DNA of 64,000 nucleotides from Helicobacter ibis (GTDB lineage Bacteria > Campylobacterota > Campylobacteria > Campylobacterales > Helicobacteraceae), in assembly GCF_027859255.1 (NCBI RefSeq), contig NZ_JAQHXR010000002.1, forward strand, positions 310,001 through 374,000, in the 5' to 3' direction. Under the pieces are notes generated by a model that worked only from the letters and a program-made list of their open reading frames with translations, did not search any database and was not told the DNA's origin. Positions within the stretch are counted from its first letter, which is position 1; every line of letters begins with the position of its first letter. Made by a program: the position numbers and the translations under genes. This document shows, piece after piece, positions 56,364-64,000 of the stretch.

Positions 56364-59180
56364 TTAAAGCTTAGGTGGCAACAAATCCCGCTTTCTACCA
56401 GCCAAAATTATAAGCAATATAGTTCCTGCTACAAAATAATATAAAAATGTAGGGATTGGCAATGGATCACCAGCAGCATAAGAATGCAATCCAGATAGAT
56501 AATAATTCACTCCAAAATATGTCATCAATATAGAATAAAATGCGATCACAGATAATGCTGCAAACACGAATGGATTATCCCCTTTTGGCAAGAATCTAAC
56601 ATGCAACACAATTGCATAAACCACAATAGATATTAACGCCCAAGTCTCTTTTGGATCCCATCCCCAATATCTACCCCAAGATTCATTTGCCCATACACCG
56701 CCCAAGAAATTACCAACCGTAAGCATAGCAAGACCTAAAATCATTGACATTTCATTGATTGTGTGTATGGTTAGTAGAGTTTTGTCTATTTGAGGATTCT
56801 TACCTCTAAAGATAAACAATAACAAACTAATTGCACCAAGAATAAAACAAAGCCCTAAAAATCCATAACTAGCAGTAATAATTGATACATGTATATTTAG
56901 CCAATAAGACTTTAATACAGGCACTAAATTTCCAATTTGAGGATCCATAAATCCAAGATGCGCTACAAACAAACAAATACCGGCTAGAAAGCTAGAAGCA
57001 GCCAATGCTAAATAACTCTTCCTAAAAAACACAACTCCAGCAATACCAGAGGCCCATGCAACATATATCATAGATTCATAAGCATTACTCCAAGGTGCAT
57101 GCTCACCTACATACCAACGCACCCCAAGTCCAATAGTGTGTATAATGACTAATAATAAAATAAATAAATGTATCAATTTTGAAGGTAAAATAACCACATT
57201 TTTATCACGCAGAATTTGAATTAATACAACTATAAATAGTATCACACCAGCCAAGATATAAAATAAAGTTAAATTATCAAAAATATTGTAATGGTTTAAA
57301 AATATCTCTAATTGCACTCTTTTTGCCTCTGGTAGAAGCTCTCCACCAAATTGGGCTTGAATCTGCTTAAATGCACTTAATGCTAATGTTGCATTCTCCC
57401 AATTATCCTCAACTAACCCTTGATTGAAGCTTGCAAAATATGCTTGAAATAACTTGTGTAAATGATCTCTATCTTCTTGTTTAAATGTAGCCATAGCCTC
57501 TGTTGGAGCATACCAAGTAGTGCTTTCTTTGTTAAAATCAGGTATGATTCTTAAGCTTTGTGCTGTATAGATTAAAAATGCAACATTTATCCTCTCATCA
57601 ACCGCAATAACATCTTTATCGAACTTATCTCTCATTGATGGCTTTTTTCTATTCGCCTCCTCTAAGTAATTTATAAGCTTATATTGACCATTAACAAATG
57701 CATCATCAAAGGCTATATATTTTTCACTCTCATCAACACCTATTACCTGCTTTAACTTTGGAGATGAAATTGAAATCATTTTTACTTTTTTAAACTCATT
57801 TGGATATGTCATCATTCCTAAGAATAATTGCATATTGCTAAGACCTAAGAATTCATTTTTCTTAGTCATTTTATGCATATATTCCATAGCCATTGTATCA
57901 AGTGGCTTAATCCTCCCACCAAAATCTTGTATCAATAACTCACCAAAGGAGTTTGCATGATCTTTTGATTTTTCTTTTAGATTCTTTATTAAATCCAGCA
58001 CATTTTCACTTGTAATCTCTGGCATTTCTTCATTTGTAATTTCATCAGCTTTTGGAATCTCTACTGATTTACCGCCATGCATATCTATTTTTTCTTGTTC
58101 ATTTGCATATATAGGAGTGCTAGATATAGAAGCTATAAATAATGCTGCAATGGCTAAATTTTGTGCTTTTAAATATCTGCCTAATTTATAAAATCTACCA
58201 TTTTTAGCAAAAAACGCCCACAAAAGACCAATAGTTAGCATTGCATAACCTATATATGTAGGAATTTTGCCCGGATCTCTATTTACAGATAATATTGTTC
58301 CTAACTCATCTTGATCATAAGAAGATTGGAAGAATCTAAACCCACCATAATCAAGAACATTATTCATGTATATCCTATGTGGCTCTTCTATATTGTTTGC
58401 ATCATCTATTACTACAACTTCAGATTCATAAGATGACGGACTCATAGATCCAGCATATCTATCTAGAATAAAATCATCAAGCCTAATTGCAAATGGAAGA
58501 GTAATAATTCTAGCACCCCACTCTAGTGCAAACTTATGCTCACCAAGCTCAAATCTAACAAGATTCCCATTACCACCATCTTTTGGCACCTCTATTGTTT
58601 CTACATTATCCTTATATGATACTTCCACTTTTAAAAAATCAAATGACATCTTATCTTTAGCAGGTAGATAATCTACGAATTTAACATTCAAACTACCATC
58701 CATAAATGGTAATGAATGATCAAAAGATTCTTGCACCAATGGTGTTATTGTAGTTGGAAAAAATGCTCTATATACCTTATCATCTACTTTAGCAAGTATT
58801 GTTAAAAACTCCTCTTGCGACTTCATGGTATTTACACTCTCTCCTTCTCTTATATGCATAACCCCCTCAAAACCATAATATCTAGTAATAGCAGCTCCAA
58901 CAAATATCACCACAAATGACGCATGAAATAACAAACTAGCATACTTTTTTCTCTGTAATGCACGAGACAGCACCATAAGTCCAATTAAGTTTAAAATAAT
59001 TAAAAAATGAAGCAAATCAAACCATTGTGTATCATATATCAACGCCCTAGCAGATGGAGTGCCATAATCATTTTCTACAAATGTAGCTACACCACAGGCA
59101 CTAGCATAAATAATCATCAAAACTATACTAACTTGAAAACTACAAAACCCCTTAAAAATATTATTTAATACATTTTTCAT
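56364..59180 (-). CDS. ccsBA: Cytochrome c biogenesis protein CcsBA (ResB-CcsA fusion)
   Basis: CcsBA carries haem to the periplasm and attaches it to CxxCH sites by system II. The 938-residue fusion has a ResB-type N-terminal half with membrane helices near 18-40, 56-75, 85-105 and 315-335, and a large periplasmic domain. The CcsA half (from about 620) contains the WWD haem-handling motif WGRYWGWDPKETWALI near residue 845 and conserved His residues on flanking helices. The single-gene form is typical of Helicobacter. It overlaps the thioredoxin-like gene by 4 nt. Confidence 0.95.
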   Translation of the reverse strand: MKNVLNNIFKGFCSFQVSIVLMIIYASACGVATFVENDYGTPSARALIYDTQWFDLLHFLIILNLIGLMVLSRALQRKKYASLLFHASFVVIFVGAAITRYYGFEGVMHIREGESVNTMKSQEEFLTILAKVDDKVYRAFFPTTITPLVQESFDHSLPFMDGSLNVKFVDYLPAKDKMSFDFLKVEVSYKDNVETIEVPKDGGNGNLVRFELGEHKFALEWGARIITLPFAIRLDDFILDRYAGSMSPSSYESEVVVIDDANNIEEPHRIYMNNVLDYGGFRFFQSSYDQDELGTILSVNRDPGKIPTYIGYAMLTIGLLWAFFAKNGRFYKLGRYLKAQNLAIAALFIASISSTPIYANEQEKIDMHGGKSVEIPKADEITNEEMPEITSENVLDLIKNLKEKSKDHANSFGELLIQDFGGRIKPLDTMAMEYMHKMTKKNEFLGLSNMQLFLGMMTYPNEFKKVKMISISSPKLKQVIGVDESEKYIAFDDAFVNGQYKLINYLEEANRKKPSMRDKFDKDVIAVDERINVAFLIYTAQSLRIIPDFNKESTTWYAPTEAMATFKQEDRDHLHKLFQAYFASFNQGLVEDNWENATLALSAFKQIQAQFGGELLPEAKRVQLEIFLNHYNIFDNLTLFYILAGVILFIVVLIQILRDKNVVILPSKLIHLFILLLVIIHTIGLGVRWYVGEHAPWSNAYESMIYVAWASGIAGVVFFRKSYLALAASSFLAGICLFVAHLGFMDPQIGNLVPVLKSYWLNIHVSIITASYGFLGLCFILGAISLLLFIFRGKNPQIDKTLLTIHTINEMSMILGLAMLTVGNFLGGVWANESWGRYWGWDPKETWALISIVVYAIVLHVRFLPKGDNPFVFAALSVIAFYSILMTYFGVNYYLSGLHSYAAGDPLPIPTFLYYFVAGTILLIILAGRKRDLLPPKL

Positions 59181-59755
59181 ACACCCATATCCTTAAATAT
59201 ATTTTGCAATTCATTTTTTATTACAGATTCATCTTTACTTGTGGAATCTTTTATATAATTTAAAGTAGCCAAAAACTTATCTTTAGGCATATATCCCGGA
59301 TAGACAAACATTATCTCACCTTTAGGATTTAAAAATACCAAAGTAGGTGTAGGCACAACTTGATACTTTTTTCCAAACTCTGCAGTGCTTATCTCACTGT
59401 CTAAAAAATCAACTTGATGCATTTTAGAATAACTAAGATTCACATAATAAGGAGAAAAATCATTCTTTAAAATACTTTTTATTTCATGATCGTCTTTTAC
59501 TATTTCTTTTAATTTATCGCAATAAATACAGCCATTAGCAGCAAAAACCAGAAAATAGGGCTTGTTATTTGTTATAATTTTATTAGTGTCTAAAAATACA
59601 TCAGCAACATCGATATATGAGTTTTTATCGATATTATTATGTGCGTCTAATTGTTCTTTGGTATTTTTCGTCCCACTTGATACAACACTAGAATCAACAG
59701 AATCTCCACAACCGAATAAAAAAATAGCCATAATCAAAACAAAGATAAACTTCAT
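59177..59755 (-). CDS. Thioredoxin-like lipoprotein for cytochrome c maturation
   Basis: A 192-residue periplasmic thiol-disulfide protein. The lipobox is IFLFGCGD with acylated Cys16. The active site is NGCIYCDKL (Cys76, Cys79), and the cis-Pro region is QVVPTPTLVFLNPKG. The neighbouring ccsBA and the H. pylori HP0377 gene at the same place (recalled) point to keeping apocytochrome cysteines reduced. A hairpin at 59760-59791 spans its Shine-Dalgarno region. Confidence 0.85.
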   Translation of the reverse strand: MKFIFVLIMAIFLFGCGDSVDSSVVSSGTKNTKEQLDAHNNIDKNSYIDVADVFLDTNKIITNNKPYFLVFAANGCIYCDKLKEIVKDDHEIKSILKNDFSPYYVNLSYSKMHQVDFLDSEISTAEFGKKYQVVPTPTLVFLNPKGEIMFVYPGYMPKDKFLATLNYIKDSTSKDESVIKNELQNIFKDMGV

Positions 59756-59759
59756 TACT

Positions 59760-59791
59760 AATCCCCTAGAAAATTACTTAATTTGGGGATT
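59760..59791 (-). promoter_or_regulatory. Hairpin covering the ribosome-binding site of the thioredoxin-like gene
   Basis: On the minus strand AATCCCC (59791-59785) pairs with GGGGATT (59766-59760). The A-rich loop can pair further (AAATT/AATTT). The GGGG is the Shine-Dalgarno of the gene whose ATG lies 4 nt later. There is no T-run, so it is not an ordinary terminator. Confidence 0.5.
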
Positions 59792-59806
59792 CTATCAAAA
59801 AATTAT

Positions 59807-60712
59807 TTACGAATAGTTAATGGATAGTGGCTCTAGTATGTCTAGTTTGCTAAATTTGTTTTGTATTTTTTTAGCTTTAGAGATTGGCTTTGAATCTTCA
59901 AAAAGAGCAAATCTATTTTTATCATTATTGCAATAAACTGCATTATATAAAAATTCTAACTTGCTTTGTGCAGTCTCTAGCTTGTCTAAAGAAGCCTCTA
60001 TAAAATCAAAATCCAAAAAAGATTCTGCACTAAAGCTATATTTAAAATCATCACTAAAATTTGGCTTATAATTTTTTATAGTCTCCCTTGTCCATACATT
60101 TGTATTTACATGTAAATCTCTTTGCCAATAGCTATCATTTTTTACCATTTTTGTGGGATTTCCAGCCCATATTTGGTTTGAATAAATTTTCTTTGTCAAA
60201 AGACTGCAAGCACCAAGGACACTACCAGAATGAATCTTAGAACCTTTTAGACATTTAGCATACATTCCAAGCCAACAATGATCTCCAACATAAATACTCT
60301 TTGCATGATTTACTCTATTATTCTCATAGTTATAGATTCCATGACTATCAGTAGTGGTAAGTAAGACATCATTAGAAAACATACAATCATTACCTATAAA
60401 TACATTTTTTGTCTCATAAGCATCGATTCTGCCATCAACTATTGTTGTATTATCTCCTATATATACCACACTATCAGATACAAGCCTTAGTTTCACCTCG
60501 CCATGAAAGACAACATTATCACCAATAAAGACCAAAGAATTTGCACCATGAAACTCTATCTTTACATTAGAACTCTTTCCAGCAAAAAAGGCAATATTCG
60601 CCCCCCCCCCCGCAGAGACTGGATAAACACATTGGATATTTACATTTTGATTTAAAGATAAATCACCATATATTTTATTATTATTTACATCAACATAAGA
60701 ATTTATGCTCAT
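59807..60712 (-). CDS. Phase-variable hexapeptide-repeat acyltransferase, ON
   Basis: A 301-residue protein beginning MSINSYVDV at the ATG 60712, which overlaps the hemH stop by 4 nt. A longer start is less likely because this ATG has AAGGAG. From about residue 60 the left-handed beta-helix hexapeptide pattern is clear (VVFHGEVKLRL, VVYIGDNTTI, VFIGNDCMF, IYVGDHCWLGMYA), ending in IWAGNPTKMV. Sugar O-acetyltransferases of the WbbJ type have this fold. The G tract sits early (SAGGGAN) and is in frame at 11. The likely target is LPS or another glycan. Confidence 0.82.
   Translation of the reverse strand: MSINSYVDVNNNKIYGDLSLNQNVNIQCVYPVSAGGGANIAFFAGKSSNVKIEFHGANSLVFIGDNVVFHGEVKLRLVSDSVVYIGDNTTIVDGRIDAYETKNVFIGNDCMFSNDVLLTTTDSHGIYNYENNRVNHAKSIYVGDHCWLGMYAKCLKGSKIHSGSVLGACSLLTKKIYSNQIWAGNPTKMVKNDSYWQRDLHVNTNVWTRETIKNYKPNFSDDFKYSFSAESFLDFDFIEASLDKLETAQSKLEFLYNAVYCNNDKNRFALFEDSKPISKAKKIQNKFSKLDILEPLSINYS
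60601..60611 (-). repeat. Poly-G tract (11 G), phase-variation switch, ON
   Basis: Eleven C on the plus strand, near codon 35 of the acyltransferase gene. Slippage would truncate it before the hexapeptide repeats. Confidence 0.9.
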
Positions 60713-61662
60713 ACCTTGCTCCTTATTAGTTCTAAAATACATTTTGCAAACTCTTCTCCAAAATTAAAACAATCAGCAACCCTATACTCCAGTAATTCAG
60801 ATTCTTGTGCAAGATTTTTATATTCTATTTTTAACTCATAATCTGTTTCAGAATTATCAATTGTAAATGAGATAGGATAGATAAGTAATTTTTTATCTTT
60901 ATATTTTGGAATAATATCACTCAAATTTGGTTCTAGCCATTTAATTGGTCCTATTTTTGACTGATAGGCAATTTTAATACTTGCAAATTCCAAATTATTT
61001 GCTCGTAACATTTCTTTTAGAATTTCTACATTTTTTTCTATTTCATCTTTATATGGATCTCCTAACTTTATATTTCTCTGCGGTAGCGAATGGGCTGAGA
61101 AAATAAGATGAAATTCTTTCGAATTATCATTCTTTAGAGTATTTTTAATGCTAGATACAATGCATTTATTATAAGGCTCAAAATCATAATAATGCTTAAT
61201 ATAGGTTATTTTTGGATTATAATTTGCACTTTTTAGTGCTTTTATAAAATCATCATAAGAACTAGCAATTGTAGTGTAACTAAAATGAGGATACATGCTA
61301 AATAGCACTATTTCTTCTATACCCTTTGTTTGCAGTTCCTTTACAACCATAGGTGCAAATGGTGGTGTATATCTCATAGCATATGTATAAAAATAGCTCG
61401 AATCTAAAGATTCCAAAGTTTTAGTAAGCTTAAAAGTATGCTCAACAAGCGGGGATTTACCACCTATTTTTTTGTAATTTTCTTTTGCTTCTTCAAGTCT
61501 CTTATTAACTATAAAATTAGCAACCATTGATCTTATAAAATTACTCTTTATAGGCAATATATAAGGATCACAAAACATGTTTTTTAAAAACACGGATACT
61601 TCAGAGAGTGAATTTACTCCACCCATATTCAATAATACAACTGCTTGTTTGTTATTTTCCAC
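60709..61662 (-). CDS. hemH: Ferrochelatase
   Basis: HemH inserts Fe2+ into protoporphyrin IX to make haem. I chose the GTG at 61662, 5 nt after AAGGA and overlapping the csd4 stop by one base, giving 317 residues. A start at 61695 would lie inside csd4. Motifs include VVLLNMGGVNSLSEV near the start, FSAHSLPQRNI (catalytic His) and the C-terminal YPISFTIDNSETDYEL. It provides the haem that CcsBA handles. Confidence 0.94.
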   Translation of the reverse strand: MENNKQAVVLLNMGGVNSLSEVSVFLKNMFCDPYILPIKSNFIRSMVANFIVNKRLEEAKENYKKIGGKSPLVEHTFKLTKTLESLDSSYFYTYAMRYTPPFAPMVVKELQTKGIEEIVLFSMYPHFSYTTIASSYDDFIKALKSANYNPKITYIKHYYDFEPYNKCIVSSIKNTLKNDNSKEFHLIFSAHSLPQRNIKLGDPYKDEIEKNVEILKEMLRANNLEFASIKIAYQSKIGPIKWLEPNLSDIIPKYKDKKLLIYPISFTIDNSETDYELKIEYKNLAQESELLEYRVADCFNFGEEFAKCILELIRSKV

Positions 61663-62969
61663 TAATTTCCTTTTTTTAGATTTATCATTCCACAAAAATT
61701 ATTACCCTCATAAACTTCCACACGAAAGATACTATCACTCTTATCTAAAGAATAGTTTTTATCTATAAGTTTAGAATCTATAAAAACATCACTCTCACTA
61801 ACTACTCCCTTTTTAGAGTATCCTATTACATTTACTCTAGCTGTGTTTTTGCCTTTTATTAAAAATCCATCTTTAAATGATATAGTATCCCCAAAAGACG
61901 CTAAAAACATATCCTTATTATCACTTACTATTTCCATGCTATCAAATGAGCATTTCATAGAAAAATAATCAGCCCTTAGCGTAGATACCTTTATATTTCC
62001 TATATACAACTCATATCCATTTTTTATTCTCTTTTCTCTACCAAGAGGGTGAGAAAATACAAACTCATTATCGCCCACCTTAAGTGGTGCAAAATTTATA
62101 ACTCTTCTTACATTGCTTAGCGGAATCTTTACATTATTGTTTATTGTAACTTCACCATATTCTTGTATTTTTTTAGAAACTTCACTTAATGTTAACTCAA
62201 AATCCCTCTCAAACTCTATCCCCAAAATACCCATAAGAACTTCGATAGAACTAAGTTGATAAAATGTTTTTAACTCTAAATCTTTAATGTTTTTACTGGT
62301 TTCAATGGCTAATGCTGGTTTTAGGTTTGATATTGCAAAAAATGTCAAAGAATTTTGTTGTTCTTCATCTTTATGTCTAGTCTCTGTATTTCGAATCCCA
62401 AATGTATGATAATCATAGTGCAAACTCTTATTTAGACTATTTACTATATTTTGTGCTATTTCATCTAAGTTGCCAAACAATACATCATCTAATTGCTTTT
62501 GATCTATGACATATGTTTGCCCCCATGCCCTTGGGTTAAAAATTGAATTCTCCCATTTCTCTCTATAAAACCCATGCCCATCGTGTAAATTTAAAATGAA
62601 ATTTACCTTTTCATCTTTTATTATGCCTTTTATTCTCTCTACATTATCATAATCTGGATCATTTTTAGAAATAACCGCAAACTTACGATTCATATCTTTA
62701 TACAATCCTCTTTTAAAGTTTAAAATACTATCTGGATTTAGATTTGGCACCACAAGTACATTTCCCTTTTTTATCTTATAGTGTTGAAGCAACAATGTAG
62801 GGGTAAAATATCCACCAGGCTCATCACCATGAATCCCGCCAATTACCAATAGAGTATTACCATTTATATTTCCATTTAGCTCATATATATCAAATGGCTT
62901 ATTTTTAATACTAGCATATGAAATCTCAAACAAAAACACTAAACAAAATATAACTTTTATCAAATTCAC
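61662..62969 (-). CDS. csd4: M99-family peptidoglycan DL-carboxypeptidase, Csd4-like
   Basis: Csd4 trims the stem tripeptide to a dipeptide and sets helical cell shape in H. pylori. The 435-residue protein has a signal peptide (about 1-19, GTG start). The metal-site segment is GGIHGDEPGG, with His47 and Glu50 and a third ligand at NLHDGHGFY (His129). From memory, H. pylori Csd4 uses Gln46 in place of the first His; this protein has the ordinary His. Length and the Ig-like C-terminal region match. hemH follows directly. Confidence 0.88.
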   Translation of the reverse strand: MNLIKVIFCLVFLFEISYASIKNKPFDIYELNGNINGNTLLVIGGIHGDEPGGYFTPTLLLQHYKIKKGNVLVVPNLNPDSILNFKRGLYKDMNRKFAVISKNDPDYDNVERIKGIIKDEKVNFILNLHDGHGFYREKWENSIFNPRAWGQTYVIDQKQLDDVLFGNLDEIAQNIVNSLNKSLHYDYHTFGIRNTETRHKDEEQQNSLTFFAISNLKPALAIETSKNIKDLELKTFYQLSSIEVLMGILGIEFERDFELTLSEVSKKIQEYGEVTINNNVKIPLSNVRRVINFAPLKVGDNEFVFSHPLGREKRIKNGYELYIGNIKVSTLRADYFSMKCSFDSMEIVSDNKDMFLASFGDTISFKDGFLIKGKNTARVNVIGYSKKGVVSESDVFIDSKLIDKNYSLDKSDSIFRVEVYEGNNFCGMINLKKGN

Positions 62970-62979
62970 CTTTTACCTT

Positions 62980-63984
62980 TTATTGCTTTAATATATATTC
63001 ACTCATTTCTAAGATTCTATTAGAATATCCCCATTCATTGTCATACCAAATCATTATTTTTGCCATTTTATCTTGTAGCACAAATGTTAAATCACTAGCT
63101 ACAATACCGCTTAGGGAATTATTCACAAAATCTTGCGATACTCCATAATTATCATCAACTCCTAATATACCTTTCAAACTACCTTTAGAAGCTTCATAAA
63201 AAAGATTATTTATAGATTCTTTTGTGGCATTTGTTTTTAGGTTAATATTTAAGTCTATCATTGATACATCAGCTACTGGCACACGCACACTATGTCCATG
63301 AAGCTTATCTTTTATTCTTGGTAGCACCAAATGCAGTGCTTTTGCAGCTCCAGTTGTAGTTGGAATTATATTTAATGCAGCTGCCCTAGAACGCCTAAAA
63401 TCACCCTTATAATATGCACTATCTATTAATCTTTGATCATTTGTATAACTATGAATTGTGCTTAAAATCCCACTATTAACACCAAAGGCGTCATCAAGCA
63501 ACATGACAACCGGTGCTAAAGCATTTGTTGTGCAACTTGCATTTGATATTATTTCCTCACCATTATAAGATTTATGATTGACACCATATACAAATGTCCT
63601 TGTATCATCAAGCACTGGAGCGGATATTATCACCCTTTTTGCACCCTTTTTTAAATGACATTTCACAGATTTACTATCCAAAAATAATCCGCTACACTCT
63701 AATACAATATCAGCCCCTAGAATATCTATAGATTCTGGAATCTTACAAGAACTAAATTTTATTTGATTATCATTTACAGCATACAAACTATCATCTAGCT
63801 TTGTGTATGTAATTTCTGTTTTGTGTATTGAATCATGAGATAATAAATACATCAAATTATCACTATCTCCAAGGTCATTTATCCCAACGATTGTGAATCT
63901 ATCTTTCATCTTAGTTAGTGCTATTTGTGCGACACATCTGCCAATTCTTCCAAAACCATTTATAAAAAATCTAATCTTTCCCAT
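62980..63984 (-). CDS. gapA: Glyceraldehyde-3-phosphate dehydrogenase
   Basis: A 334-residue glycolytic/gluconeogenic enzyme. The NAD loop is INGFGRIGRCVAQIA and the active site SNASCTTNALAPV with Cys near 151. The second half has SYTNDQRLIDSAY, TTTGAAKALHLVLP and WYDNEWGYSNR. The family and length are standard for type I GAPDH. The gene ends 10 nt before csd4. Only 16 bases lie upstream in the window, so its promoter is outside it. Confidence 0.96.
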   Translation of the reverse strand: MGKIRFFINGFGRIGRCVAQIALTKMKDRFTIVGINDLGDSDNLMYLLSHDSIHKTEITYTKLDDSLYAVNDNQIKFSSCKIPESIDILGADIVLECSGLFLDSKSVKCHLKKGAKRVIISAPVLDDTRTFVYGVNHKSYNGEEIISNASCTTNALAPVVMLLDDAFGVNSGILSTIHSYTNDQRLIDSAYYKGDFRRSRAAALNIIPTTTGAAKALHLVLPRIKDKLHGHSVRVPVADVSMIDLNINLKTNATKESINNLFYEASKGSLKGILGVDDNYGVSQDFVNNSLSGIVASDLTFVLQDKMAKIMIWYDNEWGYSNRILEMSEYILKQ

Positions 63985-64000
63985 GCCAATACAACTTAAA

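Noticed and set aside
1-64000. CRISPR arrays, tRNA, rRNA, insertion sequences or prophage genes
   Set aside because: No repeated spacer pattern, cloverleaf, rRNA segment, transposase or phage structural gene was recognised on either strand.

Overview
The window is a dense, AT-rich bacterial chromosome segment from an epsilonproteobacterium (Campylobacterota), most likely a Helicobacter of the enterohepatic type. The evidence is gene content and Helicobacter-like gene order. Blocks recognisable from H. pylori order (from memory) are rpoN-lptB-tsaE-dnaX, tonB-fliO-fliN, ddl-hydrolase-murF-HIT, galU-small membrane protein-murA, and hemH-thioredoxin-like-ccsBA. Other support comes from futalosine menaquinone synthesis (mqnD), the HQWRQP-type histidine kinase, a Csd4-like M99 carboxypeptidase, and G-tract phase-variable genes. 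No rRNA, tRNA, CRISPR, prophage or insertion sequence was seen.

Layout. 1-2853 (+): LPS-core glycosyltransferase (cut by the window edge), waaF, mqnD. 13470-2864 (-): an orphan two-component pair, dnaX, tsaE, lptB, rpoN, then a DUF1104-like secreted-protein gene broken by an in-frame TGA, an OmpR-type two-component system, a CheX-like protein, fliN, fliO and tonB. 13607-18797 (+): cytochrome c553, alr, ddl, hydrolase, murF and HIT, ending in a bidirectional terminator facing luxS and an alcohol dehydrogenase (-). 20580-23012 (+): periplasmic asparaginase, overlapped by a phase-variable gene that is OFF in this sequence. 23965-38025 (+), after gpsA (-): fliI, trxA, trxB, dapB, purF, a radical SAM gene, clpS-clpA, galU, murA, rsmH and an FtsL-like gene. 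Then come der (-) and an EamA exporter (+).

The most unusual region is 49158-40387 (-). Twelve genes with overlaps or gaps of only a few bases form one apparent operon. It encodes an HMA-like protein, a ferritin-like membrane-anchored protein, three small glycine-rich or YtxH-like membrane proteins, a P1B-type ATPase without a CPC or CxxC copper signature, two very small membrane proteins, and a complete TolC/MacA/MacB-type export system. The first half closely matches the makeup of ferrosome (fez) iron-storage organelle clusters. Two Fur-box-like sequences lie upstream, between this operon and glnA. I infer a ferrosome-like iron compartment coupled to an exporter.

49389-54931 (+): glnA, crcB, ligA and an MscS channel, closed by a bidirectional terminator. 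63984-54961 (-): gapA, csd4, hemH, a phase-variable acyltransferase (ON), a thioredoxin-like lipoprotein, ccsBA and a phase-variable SGNH hydrolase (ON). All three G-tract genes are in frame at 11 G. The OFF gene carries 12.
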